Of a stretch of 64,000 bases of DNA, positions 1 through 10,650 are shown piece by piece. Location of the stretch: NCBI GenBank assembly GCA_004026145.2, contig CP034986.1:8965197-9029196 (forward strand). Reading direction: 5' to 3'. The notes under the pieces are model-generated. The model was not told where the DNA came from, did not search any database, and saw only the letters and a list, made by a program, of their open reading frames with translations. The DNA comes from Takifugu bimaculatus (taxonomy: Eukaryota > Chordata > Actinopteri > Tetraodontiformes > Tetraodontidae). Numbering within the stretch: position 1 is the first letter of the stretch; each line of letters starts with the position of its first letter. The position numbers and the translations under genes are program-made.

Positions 1-3000
1 GAAGAGATCGAGATGTACATGAGCCTGAGGAGTCCGATGGGAGGGAAGTCGCCCGCGGAGACGCAGCAGGTCCAGCCTGACGTCAGCGGCGCGGCGCCGC
101 CCAGACCTCCTCTGGAGCGCCGCTCCAGCCTCCCGGTTCCCCCCGTCCAAGCGCAGACGGGCTCCGGCGGCGAGGCGCCCGCACGCAGCCCTGGCACCGT
201 CACCCGCTCCAAGACGTTCACCGCGAAGACGAAGGCGGCCGGCGCCGGCCCGAGGGCGACCTCGCTGACGGCGCTCGTCAAGTCCTCCCAGGGGGGCTCG
301 CTGGGCTCCGTCATCAACTCCATTTCAGGCATCAAGATGGACGCCCTCCTGTCAGGACCCAAGATGGACGTGCTGAAGTCCAGCATGAAGCAGGCGGCGA
401 CCGTGGCGAGCAAAGTGTGGGGCGCCGTGGCCTCGGCGTACGTGTACTCTGATGACGAGGTGAGTGTCCTGGGGGGGCGGGGCTAGAGCTCAGGCGGGTG
501 ACAGCAACTTCCTGTTTGTCAGGACGAACCGGACTCAGCCGGCGGCTTCCCGTCACATCTGGAGGAGAACGTGCTGGGTCAGGACCGCGAGGACGGAGCG
601 GAGCGGGGCCTGATCCCGGGCTTGGTGTCCAACGGGCTGAACCAGAGCTGCACCAGCCTGGGCAGCAGCAGCGGCAGCAGCGACACCGGCAGAGGAACCC
701 ACCTGACCCGTAAGACCCGCGCACGCTGCCTCGGCCCCGGCGCCGGTTCTGACGCCACCTTTCCGTCCACAGACGCGGCTCCAGGACGAGCGGGTCGAGG
801 TCCAGACTCCGAGCACAGCTCGTCCCTGAGCATCTACCAGAACTGCTCCCTGGAGGTGAGAGGTTCTAGACGCGTGGCCCGAGGTCCGAACGGCTCCTGA
901 CCGGTCGTGTCTGCTCACAGGTTCTGGTGTCCAGCTGCTCCCAGTGCCGCTCCTGCGACGCTCTGGTCTACGACGAGGAGATCATGGCGGGCTGGACGGC
1001 CGACGACTCCAACCTCAACACCACCTGCCCGTTCTGCGGCACCGCCTTCCTGCCGCTGCTGCACGTGGAGTTCCACGACCTGCGGCCCGACATGTAGGAC
1101 CCGCTGGAGTCCCGGAGGTCCGCTCGGAGCGCTCCTGTCTGATCGGGGTTCTGTGATCTGGGTTCCAGGTTCTGCGTGAACGCCAACGCCTCGGGAGAAA
1201 GCCTCCAGGGCTCCCAGCCCAAGACCAGCAGCTCCGCCGACATCAAGTCCCCGGACCTCCTCTCCTGCCCTGAAGAAGATCCCAGAGCGGTTCTGGACCG
1301 GCCCACCCCCCACCAGAGGTGGGCAAGCTCTCCCACACAGGGGGCGATCAAAGAGTCGGACTTGTGAGGTGTTTTGTCCTGTTCCCAGTCTGGTTCCTGA
1401 GCCGGTGCAGTCGGACCCGTTGGGGCTGCTGGCGCCCCAGCGTGGCGGCGGCGGCGGTGGCGGCGTCGGCTCCTCGCTGACCCGCAGCAACAGCGTGGGG
1501 GGGCCGCTGCAGAGCCTGGAGGACTCCCAGAGGCCCGGCCACGGCGTCTCCACCACCAGCCTGCCCTGCAGCCTGCAGGAGGTGGCGGTCAGTGCGCCGC
1601 CCGTTCACGCCCCCCCCACCGCCGCCGAGCGCTGACCATCCTGTCCTTTTCCAGGACGGCGTCCAGACCAAGCGCGTGAACCCCAAACCGGTGTCGGTTC
1701 CGTACCTCAGTCCCCTGGTGCTGCGCAAAGAGCTGGAGACCTTGTTGGAGAACGAAGGAGATCAGGTGAGGAGCCCTTTGACCCCGCCCCCCCACACAGG
1801 TCAGCTGGGGGGTGTGGCCACAGCCTGACTCTGCCGCCCCCTGCAGGTCATCTACACCCACAAGTTCCTCAGCCAGCACCCCATCATCTTCTGGAACCTG
1901 GTGTGTTACTTCCGCCGCCTGGACCTGCCCTCTCACCTGCCCGGCCTCATCCTGACCTCCGAACACTGCAACGGAGGAGTCCAGGTAAGCCAGCGCGGCG
2001 GTCGCCCCCGGCAACTGTCACCTCTGACCTCTGACCTCTGACCCTGATGTCTGCAGCTGCCTCTGACGTCGCTGCATCAGGACAGCAAACAGGTTTATGT
2101 GCAGCTGCTTTGGGACAACGTGAACCTGCACCGGGAGGACCAGGACCCCCTGTACCAGCGCTGGAGGTCCTTCAGTGAGTCCACGTGCACTCGCCGCCGC
2201 TCGCCGCTAGGGGGAGACATTCGACTAGAATGGAACTGCCCCCGACCCCCCTCAGCAGGAAGTTGATCGGGAAGTTTTGTGTTTCCAGTGCAGAAGAAGG
2301 GAACGTTGGCTCCGACGGACCACCAGGAGATCAGGACCCTCCTCAACACCATCGTCCGGAACATCCAGACCAACGACGTCTACGGGCCCATCAGCCTGCT
2401 GATCCGGGAGATCAAACGGCAGCCGGAGGGCAGCAGGCGGCACAGGTGGGACCAGCTCGTCTGTTCCTCCGTCTGTTCCTCCGTCTGTTCCTCCGTCTGT
2501 TCCTCCCTCTGTTCCTCCGTCTGTTCCTCCGTCTGTTCCTCCCTGTTCCTCCCTGTTCCTCCCTGTTCCTCCGTCTGTTCCTCCCTGTTCCTCCGTCTGT
2601 TCCTCCCTGTTCCTCCGTCTGTTCCTCCGTCTGTTCCTCCTCGTCTCCTCCTCTGTTCCTCCCTGTTCCTCCGTCTGTTCCTCCGTCTGTTCCTCCCTGT
2701 TCCTCCGTCTGTTCCTCCGTCTGTTCCTCCCTGTTCCTCCGTCTGTTCCTCCGTCTGTTCCTCCCTGTTCCTCCGTCTGTTCCTCCGTCTGTTCCTCCCT
2801 GTTCCTCCGTCTGTTCCTCCCTGTTCCTCCGTCTGTTCCTCCCTGTTCCTCCCTGTTCCTCCGTCTGTTCCTCCCTGTTCCTCCGTCTGTTCCTCCCTGT
2901 TCCTCCGTCTGTTCCTCCGTCTGTTCCTCCCTGTTCCTCCGTCTGTTCCTCCGTCTGTTCCTCCGTCTGTTCCTCCCTCCCTGTTCCTCCGTCTGTTCCT

Positions 3001-3570
3001 CCGTCTGTTCCTCCCTGTTCCTCCCTGTTCCTCCGTCTGTTCCTCCCTGTTCCTCCGTCTGTTCCTCCGTCTGTTCCTCCCTGTTCCTCCGTCTGTTCCT
3101 CCCTGTTCCTCCGTCTGTTCCTCCCTGTTCCTCCGTCTGTTCCTCCGTCTGTTCCTCCCTGTTCCTCCGTCTGTTCCTCCCTGTTCCTCCCTGTTCCTCC
3201 CTGTTCCTCCCTGTTCCTCCGTCTGTTCCTCCCTGTTCCTCCGTCTGTTCCTCCGTCTGTTCCTCCGTCTCACCTTGTGTCTGTTCCAGGAGTGTCTACA
3301 GAGAAATCCTCTTCCTGTCTCTGGTGGCGTTGGGGAGGGACAACATTGACATCGGTGAGTGTTGGTGGGTGCGGCTGCAGGTTCTGGTTCTGGTTCTGGT
3401 TCTGGTCCCGGTCTCACTGCTTCTGCCCCACAGAGGCCTTCGACCGGGAGTACCAGCTGGCCTACACCCAGCTGAGCGCCGAGCAGCTGAAGCCTTTGGG
3501 CCCCATCGACAAGCCGCCCGGCCTCAGCGTGCAGTGGTGCGTCAAATGCTTCGGAGCGCCGTTCATCTGA
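1..3570 (+). CDS. dennd4c: DENN domain-containing protein 4 (DENND4), C-terminal 658 codons in 12 exons
   Basis: DENND4 proteins are guanine-nucleotide exchange factors for Rab10-type small GTPases in vesicle traffic. Only the C-terminal part is present; the DENN domain lies upstream of the window. Exons read in phase: 1-459, 523-709, 773-855, 921-1093, 1169-1318, 1389-1587, 1655-1765, 1847-1984, 2057-2174, 2289-2445, 3290-3354, 3434-3570 (TGA). All junctions are GT/AG and lengths sum to 1977 nt with no shift. Exon 921-1093 holds a CxxC...CxxC zinc-ribbon-like segment (CSQCRSC and TTCPFCG around EEIMAGW), typical of the family. The C-terminus ends WCVKCFGAPFI. The paralogue (4A/4B/4C) cannot be fixed from this piece; 4C is favoured because a perilipin is adjacent, as PLIN2 is to DENND4C in human. 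Family call is secure, paralogue moderate. Confidence 0.88.
2458..3271. repeat. Minisatellite filling a DENND4 intron (CTGTTCCTCCGT / CTGTTCCTCC units)
   Basis: About 0.8 kb of uninterrupted tandem 10-12 bp units, CTGTTCCTCCGT mixed with CTGTTCCTCC. It occupies nearly the whole intron 2446-3289, starting about a dozen bases after the donor and ending about 20 bases before the acceptor CTGTTCCAG. The unit resembles the polypyrimidine tract of that acceptor. Long open frames across it on both strands are artefacts of the repeat. Confidence 0.97.
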
Positions 3571-4181
3571 GGGGCGCCGTCCTGGGACTGAGGCGCCGTC
3601 CTGGGACCGCCTCCCCTCGCCCCGCCCCCCATCGCCCCGCCCCCCCTCGCCCCGCCTCCCCTCGCCCCGCCTCCCCTCGCCCCGCCCCCCCTCGCCCCGC
3701 CCCGCCCCCCCTCGCCGTTCCGACTGTAGCGTCTCTTTTACGGACTTTCTGTGTTTTTCCTGCTGCCGGTGTTGGAAGTGTCCCGTTGCTGTCGAAGCTG
3801 CCGGACTCGACCCCCCCGATCATGCCGAGTCTTAACGAATGTTCCTTCTGGTTTTATGGAGTTTGAATCGGTAACCATGGAAACAGACTCCAACATTCCA
3901 GGTGCCTCCTCTGAAAACAGGTCTTACAGGCGATCCAGTTCTGGAGACACGACGCGACTCGGACGTGCTTTTATGGTTTTTAGCGTCTTCTTCCTTAAGC
4001 TGAGGCGCTTTTTTAACGTTTTCCTGGTTTACGTGCAACAGGAAGCTTCAACACGACATTCCAACCGACGGTGGCGGTGACAGGAAGTGAAGCGCCGCCG
4101 CCGCGAACTGTGACGGAAGAATGAATTTATCCAGAGGCAACAGTTGTCATGGAAATATCTTGCACTGCTGAGACCCCCCCC

Positions 4182-4219
<38 letters not shown>

Positions 4220-4440
4220 GCTCCAAACATCCACAACAGCTTTTCTTTCCAATACAAAAAGCTAATTTATTTTTGTATTATTCCATTCGGATGACCTTCT
4301 GATGACTAACTGCCCCTTCTGTCTGTTGTCTGTCTGTCGTCTGACTGTAAATTTGAGGATGTACAGAAGTTTCTTTAGATGGAAGAAATCTGTCCTGTGG
4401 AAACGGAGCTGAATGTCGACACTTAATGTGCTGCAATAAA
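3571..4440 (+). other. DENND4 3' UTR with poly(A) signal
   Basis: Non-coding stretch after the DENND4 stop. It holds a C-rich repeat of CCCCGCCTCCCCTCG-like units (about 3600-3716), a C9 run followed by a (CA)n tract (about 4177-4218) and a canonical AATAAA at 4435-4440. The UTR extent is inferred from that signal. Confidence 0.7.
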
Positions 4441-5015
4441 TGAGTTCGTGACCCGATTTTGAGCGCAGAGTTTTGATTCAATTTCATAAAATGGAGCTGA
4501 ACCCAAATGCGACACCAGAGTTCGACTGAACAGCTTTATTGTCAGGAACAGACGGGATTCACCGGGGAGTCGGAACCGGGCCGGCAGGAAAACGCTGGAA
4601 CGTCATCAGAACCACCATCTGGCGGCAGGCAGCGGAACTCCGGGAACCATGAAGGGGGCTCGTTATGGTCCTGATTCGTCACAGGTGGCGAACTTGGACT
4701 CACGGGCGGGGTTGAAAGGAAAAGCTCTTCATTAAACATCCAACATTAAAGCAAAATCCTTGTTTCAACATCTTGTTTTGACACGTTCATTCACAGGCTG
4801 CGTCACCAAAGCGAACCGGTGAATTTTATCTACGTCACATCAACATCGTTACTTTTAACGAAAGACGTAGCTGTCATTTTAATGATTTATTGAGTTAGCA
4901 CAGTGCGCTAACAGTAGCCTTCCGCCGGAAGCTCCCTCGGGTGGGCGGGGCATCACGTTCGCAGGTGCTTTAAAAGCGATTCGGGACGCGCGAGCTGAAG
5001 CGAGACGACGGAAAG
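4441..5015 (+). promoter_or_regulatory. Intergenic region and likely borealin promoter
   Basis: No ORF or RNA gene seen. The last 90 bases before the borealin ATG are GC-rich (GGGTGGGCGGGGC) with a TTTAAA element near 4971. This is the expected position of a compact housekeeping or cell-cycle promoter. No transcription start can be fixed from sequence alone. Confidence 0.4.
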
Positions 5016-7011
5016 ATGCCAGTGGATAAGCGCGGGGAGGCAGGAAGGAGCCAGAACCAAGAGCAGCTGAACCGGGGCAGGCTGGCCCTGTTCCTGCAGC
5101 AGGTGGAGAAAGAAGGTCCGAACCGGCTGCAGCTCACCTGCACGCGCTCGCGACGCCCTTCTCACGGTTCTCAAATGTTCCCGCACAGCTGAGGAGCGCA
5201 TGAACGAGCTGGAGGCCAAAATGGAGAACATGTTGGTGACCATAGACAAGGCGTTCAAGGTGGAGATGATGAAGATGCCCCCGTCCCTGCTCAACACCCG
5301 GATCGGGGACCTGATCAGCGGTGGGTTCCTCACGTTCCCCGGTGTTGCTCCCTCCCGTTCCCCGGTGTCGCTCCCCGGTGTTGCTCCCTCACGTTCCCCG
5401 GTGTTGCTCCCTCACGTTCCCCGGTGTTGCTCCCTCACGTTCCCCGGTGTTGCTCCCTCTGCTTCCCTTTCCCCGAGCTCCCCGGTGTTGCTCCCTCCCG
5501 CTCCCCGGTGTTGCTCCCTCCCGCTCCCCGGTGTTGCTCACCCCCGCTCCCCGGTGTTGCTCACCCCCCCTCCCGCTCCCCGGTGTTGCTCACCCCCCCT
5601 CCCGCTCCCCGGTGTTGCTCACCCCCGTTCCCCGGTGTTGCTCCCTCCCGTTCCCCGGTGTTGCTCCCTCCCGCTCCCCGGTGTTGCTCCCCACGTTCCC
5701 CGGTGCTGCTCCCTCCCGCTCCCCGGTGTTGCTCCCCACGTTCCCCGGTGTTGCTCCCTCCCGCTCCCCGGTGTTGCTCCCCGGTGTTGCTCCCCCCCGC
5801 TCCCCGGTGTTGCTCCCCCCCGCTCCCCGGTGTTGCTCCTCACGCTCCTCATGTTCTCTCCTCTCCTGACTACGCTCATCCTTGTTTCCGAAGAGGAGGA
5901 CCTCTTCTCCAGACCTGAGGCGTCCATCACCCTGAAGGTCGGTCCGGTCCGGAGCCTGAGCGCCCTCTTATGGCGGTTTTTGTGTAACAGGTTTGTGTTT
6001 GTGCAGAACGAGTCCGAGCTGGTGCCGTCGTCCCTCCGGAGGGTTCCCAGTCGGAGGGGCGACGCGCAGGCTTCCACGTCCTCGTCCTCCACCCCCCCCC
6101 AACAGGTCGTCGGCAAAGACCTCCAAGGTGACCTGGGCTATTTTAGGGGTTTCTGGGGTGAACTGTGTGAAATGGCTTTGTTTAACCTGAGCAGGCAGGA
6201 AGAGCAGCGAAAACACTGGTGGCCAGCAGCAGCACCGGGAAGCTCAGGTGAGGTGGCGGCCATCTTTGATCGCCGTCTTTGATCGCCGTCTTTGATCTGA
6301 AAATGCTGATGTGACCCTGCAGCAGGAGTTTGTCGGCCACCTCCAAAAGGAGTCGGAGCCGCACGCCCAAGACCGCGGAGCCCATCAAACCTAAACTCAG
6401 GTGTGGTTTCTGGGGCCGGGGTCGGGTCGTCCCGAGCGCCCCTGACTGGTTGATCTCGTTCCAGGTCGGTGGTCTCCACCGGAGATCTGCACTGCACCGT
6501 GGCGGCCTCAGCTGCTCACATCTCCATCACCACGGCGCAGGGACAGGTACTGGCACCGCCGCCTTCCTTTGAGTCCCAGGTGGAGGTTTGGATGCTCATT
6601 ACAGGGACTACATATCCCACAATGCACTGCCCCCTCTGCCCACTGCAGTGGGTTCTTAGTTTGCTTATGTTTGGATGTTTAAGGTGCAGATCAGTTAGAA
6701 ATGATCGATATTTGCACAAGATTTAATGAGCTAATGTGTGTGTCTCAGCACCACCGGGTGGCGCTAAAGCCACCTTTCAGAGCAGCTGTCAACTAACGGT
6801 TCTGTCTTCAGACCGTCACGTTCTCGGGGGAGACCAAGGGCGACCTGATCAACCTGGACGCGCTGGACGATGTAACCTGGCGGCAGATCAACAAGCTAAC
6901 GGTAAGCATCTCGCCGTCGATGCTACGTTGAATCTAAAGCGACAGACGAGCGTGAACGTTGCTCCTCAGAGTCTGATGACGCGTCTGTCGAGGAGCCGCT
7001 CCGAGCAATGA
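5016..7011 (+). CDS. cdca9: Borealin-type chromosomal passenger complex subunit, nine exons, 244 aa
   Basis: Borealin joins INCENP and survivin in a three-helix bundle that targets Aurora B to centromeres and the midzone. Exons in phase: 5016-5115, 5189-5320, 5894-5937, 6007-6127, 6199-6247, 6326-6400, 6465-6546, 6812-6901, 6970-7011 (TGA); total 735 nt. The N-terminal half is a predicted helix (residues about 15-75, RLALFLQQVEKEAEERMNEL then MPPSLLNTRIGDLI). The middle is a Ser/Arg/Lys-rich linker (SATSKRSRSRTPKT), and the C-terminal part (TVTFSGETKGDLINL ... VTWRQINKL) matches the borealin dimerisation domain. Start chosen at the first ATG in the helix exon. The short length and fish setting suggest borealin-2 (cdca9) rather than cdca8; that choice is tentative. 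The donor of exon 1 (GAAG/GTCCGA) is weak. Confidence 0.82.
5321..5850. repeat. Minisatellite in borealin intron 2 (about 23 bp, CCCCGGTGTTGCTCCCTCCCGCT)
   Basis: Roughly 0.5 kb of degenerate tandem units built on CCCCGGTGTTGCTCC followed by CTCCCGTT, CTCACGTT, CACCCCCGCT or similar. The array begins within a few bases of the exon 2 donor at 5320 and takes up most of the intron 5321-5893. Confidence 0.95.
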
Positions 7012-7042
7012 GTCGCCAGCTTCATCGTCCAGAAATCAAGAC

Positions 7043-7048
7043 TTTATT
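7043..7048 (-). terminator. Poly(A) signal of the perilipin gene
   Basis: TTTATT on the plus strand reads AATAAA on the minus strand, about 100 bases past the perilipin stop. It lies upstream of the borealin signal, so mature 3' ends of the two convergent genes should overlap by tens of bases. Confidence 0.7.
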
Positions 7049-7068
7049 TTTTTTACACAAATCATGCT

Positions 7069-7074
7069 AATAAA
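7069..7074 (+). terminator. Poly(A) signal of the borealin gene
   Basis: AATAAA 58 bases after the borealin stop codon, inside CATGCTAATAAAGTT. It is the only canonical signal between the two convergent genes on the plus strand. Confidence 0.75.
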
Positions 7075-7144
7075 GTTATTAAGACTCGTTTTCCTGGGAT
7101 GATTTCTTTGACACGTGAAGATGAGCAGGAACCATGTGGCCGGA

Positions 7145-8898
7145 TCAGGAGGCTTCCTGAGGCTCCACCTCCTCAGGAGGAGGCTCCACCTCCTCACACA
7201 CCTCTGGAGGGGGCGGGGCCACCGCAGGGGGCGGGGCCACCGGCCGGTCCTGGGGGCTCACGGCCGGCGTCTCCACGGCAACCATGTGGGGATAAAAGGG
7301 CCCCACCAGCCAGTTGAGCGGCGTGTTGTTGACCATGTAGTCCATGACCCCGTCCAGGGACTCCCTGACCCGGTCCAGTCGGACCCGGCTGACGCTCAGG
7401 TAGGCGTGCGAGGCGGAGTGGCTGAGGGACAGCGCCTCCTGCTGGAGGTGGGTGGGGAGGCCCTGCAGGCTGGAGACCAGGACCAGGCAGGTGGTCTGGA
7501 GCTGCTGGGTCAGGGAGCGGGCCAGGGCCAGGGTCCGGGACTCCATCACCTGAGGGGACCACAGCGGTTCTGTTGGGATCCTCGGAGCGCCTCAGAAAGG
7601 GGCGTGGCCGATCCTTACCTGGGCGTCGTGACCCGTCTCCGGGGCTGGACCGCCGGACCCCCACAGAGCGCTCAGCTGGATGCTCTTCCTGCCGTACTGG
7701 ATCTGGACCAAACGGGTTTCTTGGGATTAGAACCTGCGACTGAAGCGTGAAGGTGCGAGGACTGACCAGGTCCGCGGGGGACTGCAGCTCCGGCACCAGG
7801 CTGCGGCCTCGCCGCCGGGCCTCCAGGATCTTGGACACGGCTCTGCTGTAGGCCCGCTGCCTCAGCCGGGTCGAGAGGCACTCCAGACGCACGTAGTAGC
7901 TCGGCGCCGCCGCATCGAAGCCTTGGAGGGTTCGGGTCTCCAGCTCTGAACAGAACCGACCATGAAGCTCAGAATCTCTGGACCCTGAAGGGACCCTGGA
8001 CCGGACTCACCCTGCTCGTCCTCCGTCCCCGGCAGGTACTGGTCCACCAGGCTCTCGGAGGTGCTCAGCGCCGTGTCCACGCCGCTGCTGACCAGCCGGA
8101 CCACTCGGCTCTCCAGAATGGTGCCGATGCTGCCGCTGACCACCGCTCGGGTCCGGTCCATCCCACCCAGCACCGCCCCGCGGGTCCTCTCCACGGCGGT
8201 GCTGAGCGTGTCCGAGACGCTGTCCCTGGCGCTGGACACCGCATCTTTGGCACTGGACCAATCTGAGCAGAGGCAGAACTTAGAACCTTCAGACCGGACC
8301 TGAAGCGAAACGGGGGTCACTGTGGATCCGGCCGGACCTGCTCCGAGGGGCCGGTGAAGAATCGGCAGCCTCTTCTCGATCCGGTCCAAACCTTTACAGG
8401 CCAGGTCGTTGGCAACGGCAACTGCAGCAACAGAACACGGACTCAGATGTGACCCGGTTGTCGGAATTCTGACATAATCCCTGATTAGTTCAGAGTTCTG
8501 ACACTTTCAGCTATAATCCGTCCTGAATGTGCGAGGGTTAGTTGGGTCCGCCCGGTTCGGACCCGGGTCGCCGGACTCACTCTGCGGTTCCAGCCGGTGG
8601 ATGATGGGGGCGGGCGGTGAGCAGGGCGGCCGAGCCCAGGCTGCGGACGCCCAGCTCGGCCGCCTCGCACACCGCTGCGCAGGTACCGGTGGGGTGTGTT
8701 TGGGTTCCGGAGTAGACGGAGGAGAGCAGGCCGTAGGTGGAGCTCACCAGGGGGAGGCTGCTGACCCGCTCCACCGCGCTCTGCTGCGGGCACAAACCGC
8801 CGTTACGGAACCAAACTACTTCCGGTTTGTGCCGGGAAAGTTTTAAAAAGTGCGTCACACGAACTCACCGGGTTGGAAAGAACCGCCGCTGCTGCCAT
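7145..8898 (-). CDS. plin2: Perilipin (PLIN2-like lipid-droplet coat protein), seven exons
   Basis: Perilipins coat cytosolic lipid droplets and limit lipase access. Exons (5' to 3'): 8898-8869, 8783-8581, 8421-8338, 8262-8011, 7945-7767, 7702-7619, 7549-7145. The N-terminal PAT motif is clear (SAVERVSSLPLVSSTY, then LEPQIAVANDLACKGLDRIE across the exon 2/3 junction). An 11-mer-repeat amphipathic region follows (SSAKDAVSSARDSVSDTLST). The C-terminal four-helix bundle ends with DYMVNNTPLNWLVGPFYP, the PLIN2/PLIN3 signature. Exon 2 carries one extra base in a C run (about 8606-8616). Removing one base restores T-A-A-P-I-I-H-R-L-E-P-Q and the correct splice phase, giving about 411 aa. PLIN2 is preferred over PLIN3 because of the DENND4 neighbour. 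Confidence 0.85.
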
Positions 8899-10000
8899 GT
8901 TTGGACCGAGAAACCCAAAAAGTCGTCGGAAACCGTCAAAGCGGCTCTTCTATGGGGGAATAACTCGGTAATAACTCGGGAATAACGTAGTTTGTCCGCT
9001 CTCGGATGACTAAAGTCACAGATTTAACTGCGGACGCTTCTGACAGCGGCGCATTTATAGATCCCCAATTATCGCGATAAGTGCGGGGCGGTGACGTCAC
9101 CGGTGGGGTGTTCTGGGGCAAAGGTGAGCGAGGTGAAGGTTCACGTCAGCCGCCAGGTGTGACACAATAAAGTTTAACGATTTCACAACATCAGCCGGTC
9201 ATAAAAGTGGTGAAGTCACCGTCAAACACAGGAGATAAGCTAAGGATGAGCTCATGGCTCACCTGGAACGACCCCGCGGCCCCTTTTTAAAACAACCAAA
9301 CAAAAACGCTTTTTCTCTGTTAAACTCGACAAACAGACGAGTAGAATGTGTAAAGTCTGAGTGAGGCGGATCAAGTCCACACAAAACACCTTTAAAAATG
9401 CTAAATTACACTTCAGAAACACTCAAACCATCAAATAAAGCTAGCATTTACCTTGATGTAGCATATGCTAGCTAGTGAGGTGTGCTGTCTATTGCCAAGA
9501 ATATACTGATTTTCTCAACGAAATCAACAAATTTCAAGTGTTTTTGCTAAATTTTTAGAAACAAATGGTGAAAACATTCATTTGGTGATAAAAGTCTCAG
9601 TTCTGTGGGGTCACATGACCAGTCTGACCTCCATGAAAGAAAGAAACTCTTTAATGTTCAGGTTTTTAATAAAGGCAGCTGTTCTGCAGGTGTTAGCATG
9701 TGTTAGCATGTTGCAGTTGAAAATTGACCGGTTCATGTTCTCGTGCCAACGTCAACCAACTGAGTCCACAGTCAAAGTCCAATCGGAATCATCGGGTCAA
9801 TCCGATGGGAGGGAGCAGGAAAAAACGTGTTGCACAAAGGTTTGAAGCTCGGTCAACATCAGAATCAGGTCTGACCCGACCCAAAAGCACCTGATTAAAC
9901 CGGATTGCAACACGGTTCTGCTCAGACATCTGTGAAACCCAACTGTTGCCTGTAGTGACGCGTGGCGGCCGCCAGGGGGAGACACCGCGCGTTTCCAGTC
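8899..10000. other. Intergenic DNA, no gene seen
   Basis: AT-richer non-coding sequence between the perilipin start and the scaffold gap. It should contain the perilipin promoter. I see short GCTAGC/GCTAAC words and no convincing ORF, RNA gene or long repeat. Confidence 0.6.
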
Positions 10001-10100
10001 NNNNNNNNNNNNNNNNNNNNNNNNNNNNNNNNNNNNNNNNNNNNNNNNNNNNNNNNNNNNNNNNNNNNNNNNNNNNNNNNNNNNNNNNNNNNNNNNNNNN
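10001..10100. other. Assembly gap of 100 N
   Basis: Exactly 100 N, the usual placeholder for an unsized scaffold join. Any frame crossing it is meaningless. Confidence 1.
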
Positions 10101-10650
10101 TGCTGGGAGGGGCGACAGATTCCACAGTGCTAAACTTTAGCCCAAGTAGCTAGCACTGCTAGCACACGTTTACACCACAGATACAGTAGCTTAGCAAGAG
10201 TAAAATCCTTTAATAAGGATTTTATAATTAAACAGTACTTTAATAATTAAAAGTCTTCACTGTTTACGACTAATTTAAAACCAAACAACGGATATTTGCC
10301 TCATTAAAGTTGGAGAAACCGTCAGAATTCCGCAACTGTCCCATTTCCTGTTTGTTATGGCCCCGACAACACGAGACGTTTCTTTCAGTTAACGGAACAT
10401 CGGAACGCTGGTAAATTATTGCTAACGCGCCGCGCGTGTTTGCCTCGGGCAAACCGGAACGAGATAGGACAGTGACCTATATTCTTCCACCTGCGAACGT
10501 TCAGGGACGAGAGACAAAGTTTTCATCTGCTCGTTTATTCAGGAAAATCAAGTTTAAAAAGGCTTCATTTAGAAGGAAAACCCTCAGAATTCTCTGGCAG
10601 TCACGTAAAAATCAGACGGCTGCTAGCTAGCAAGGCTAATCTGTCGGAGG
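10101..10650. other. etnppl 3' UTR and intergenic DNA
   Basis: No ORF. TTTATT at 10534-10539 reads AATAAA on the minus strand, about 110 bases past the etnppl stop codon, and is its likely poly(A) signal. The remainder to the gap shows nothing recognisable. Confidence 0.6.

Noticed and set aside
2185..3570. A 461-aa plus-strand ORF and a 345-aa minus-strand ORF rich in Ser/Pro/Leu or Arg/Thr/Gly/Glu
   Set aside because: They run through the 10-12 bp minisatellite in a DENND4 intron. The genuine frame is carried by the short flanking exons.
5200..6282. 360-aa ORF through the borealin region
   Set aside because: It reads from exon 2 into the intronic minisatellite. Spliced exons give a proper borealin instead.
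9922..10153. ORFs crossing the first N gap
   Set aside because: They consist largely of unknown bases, so the reading frame across the gap has no meaning.
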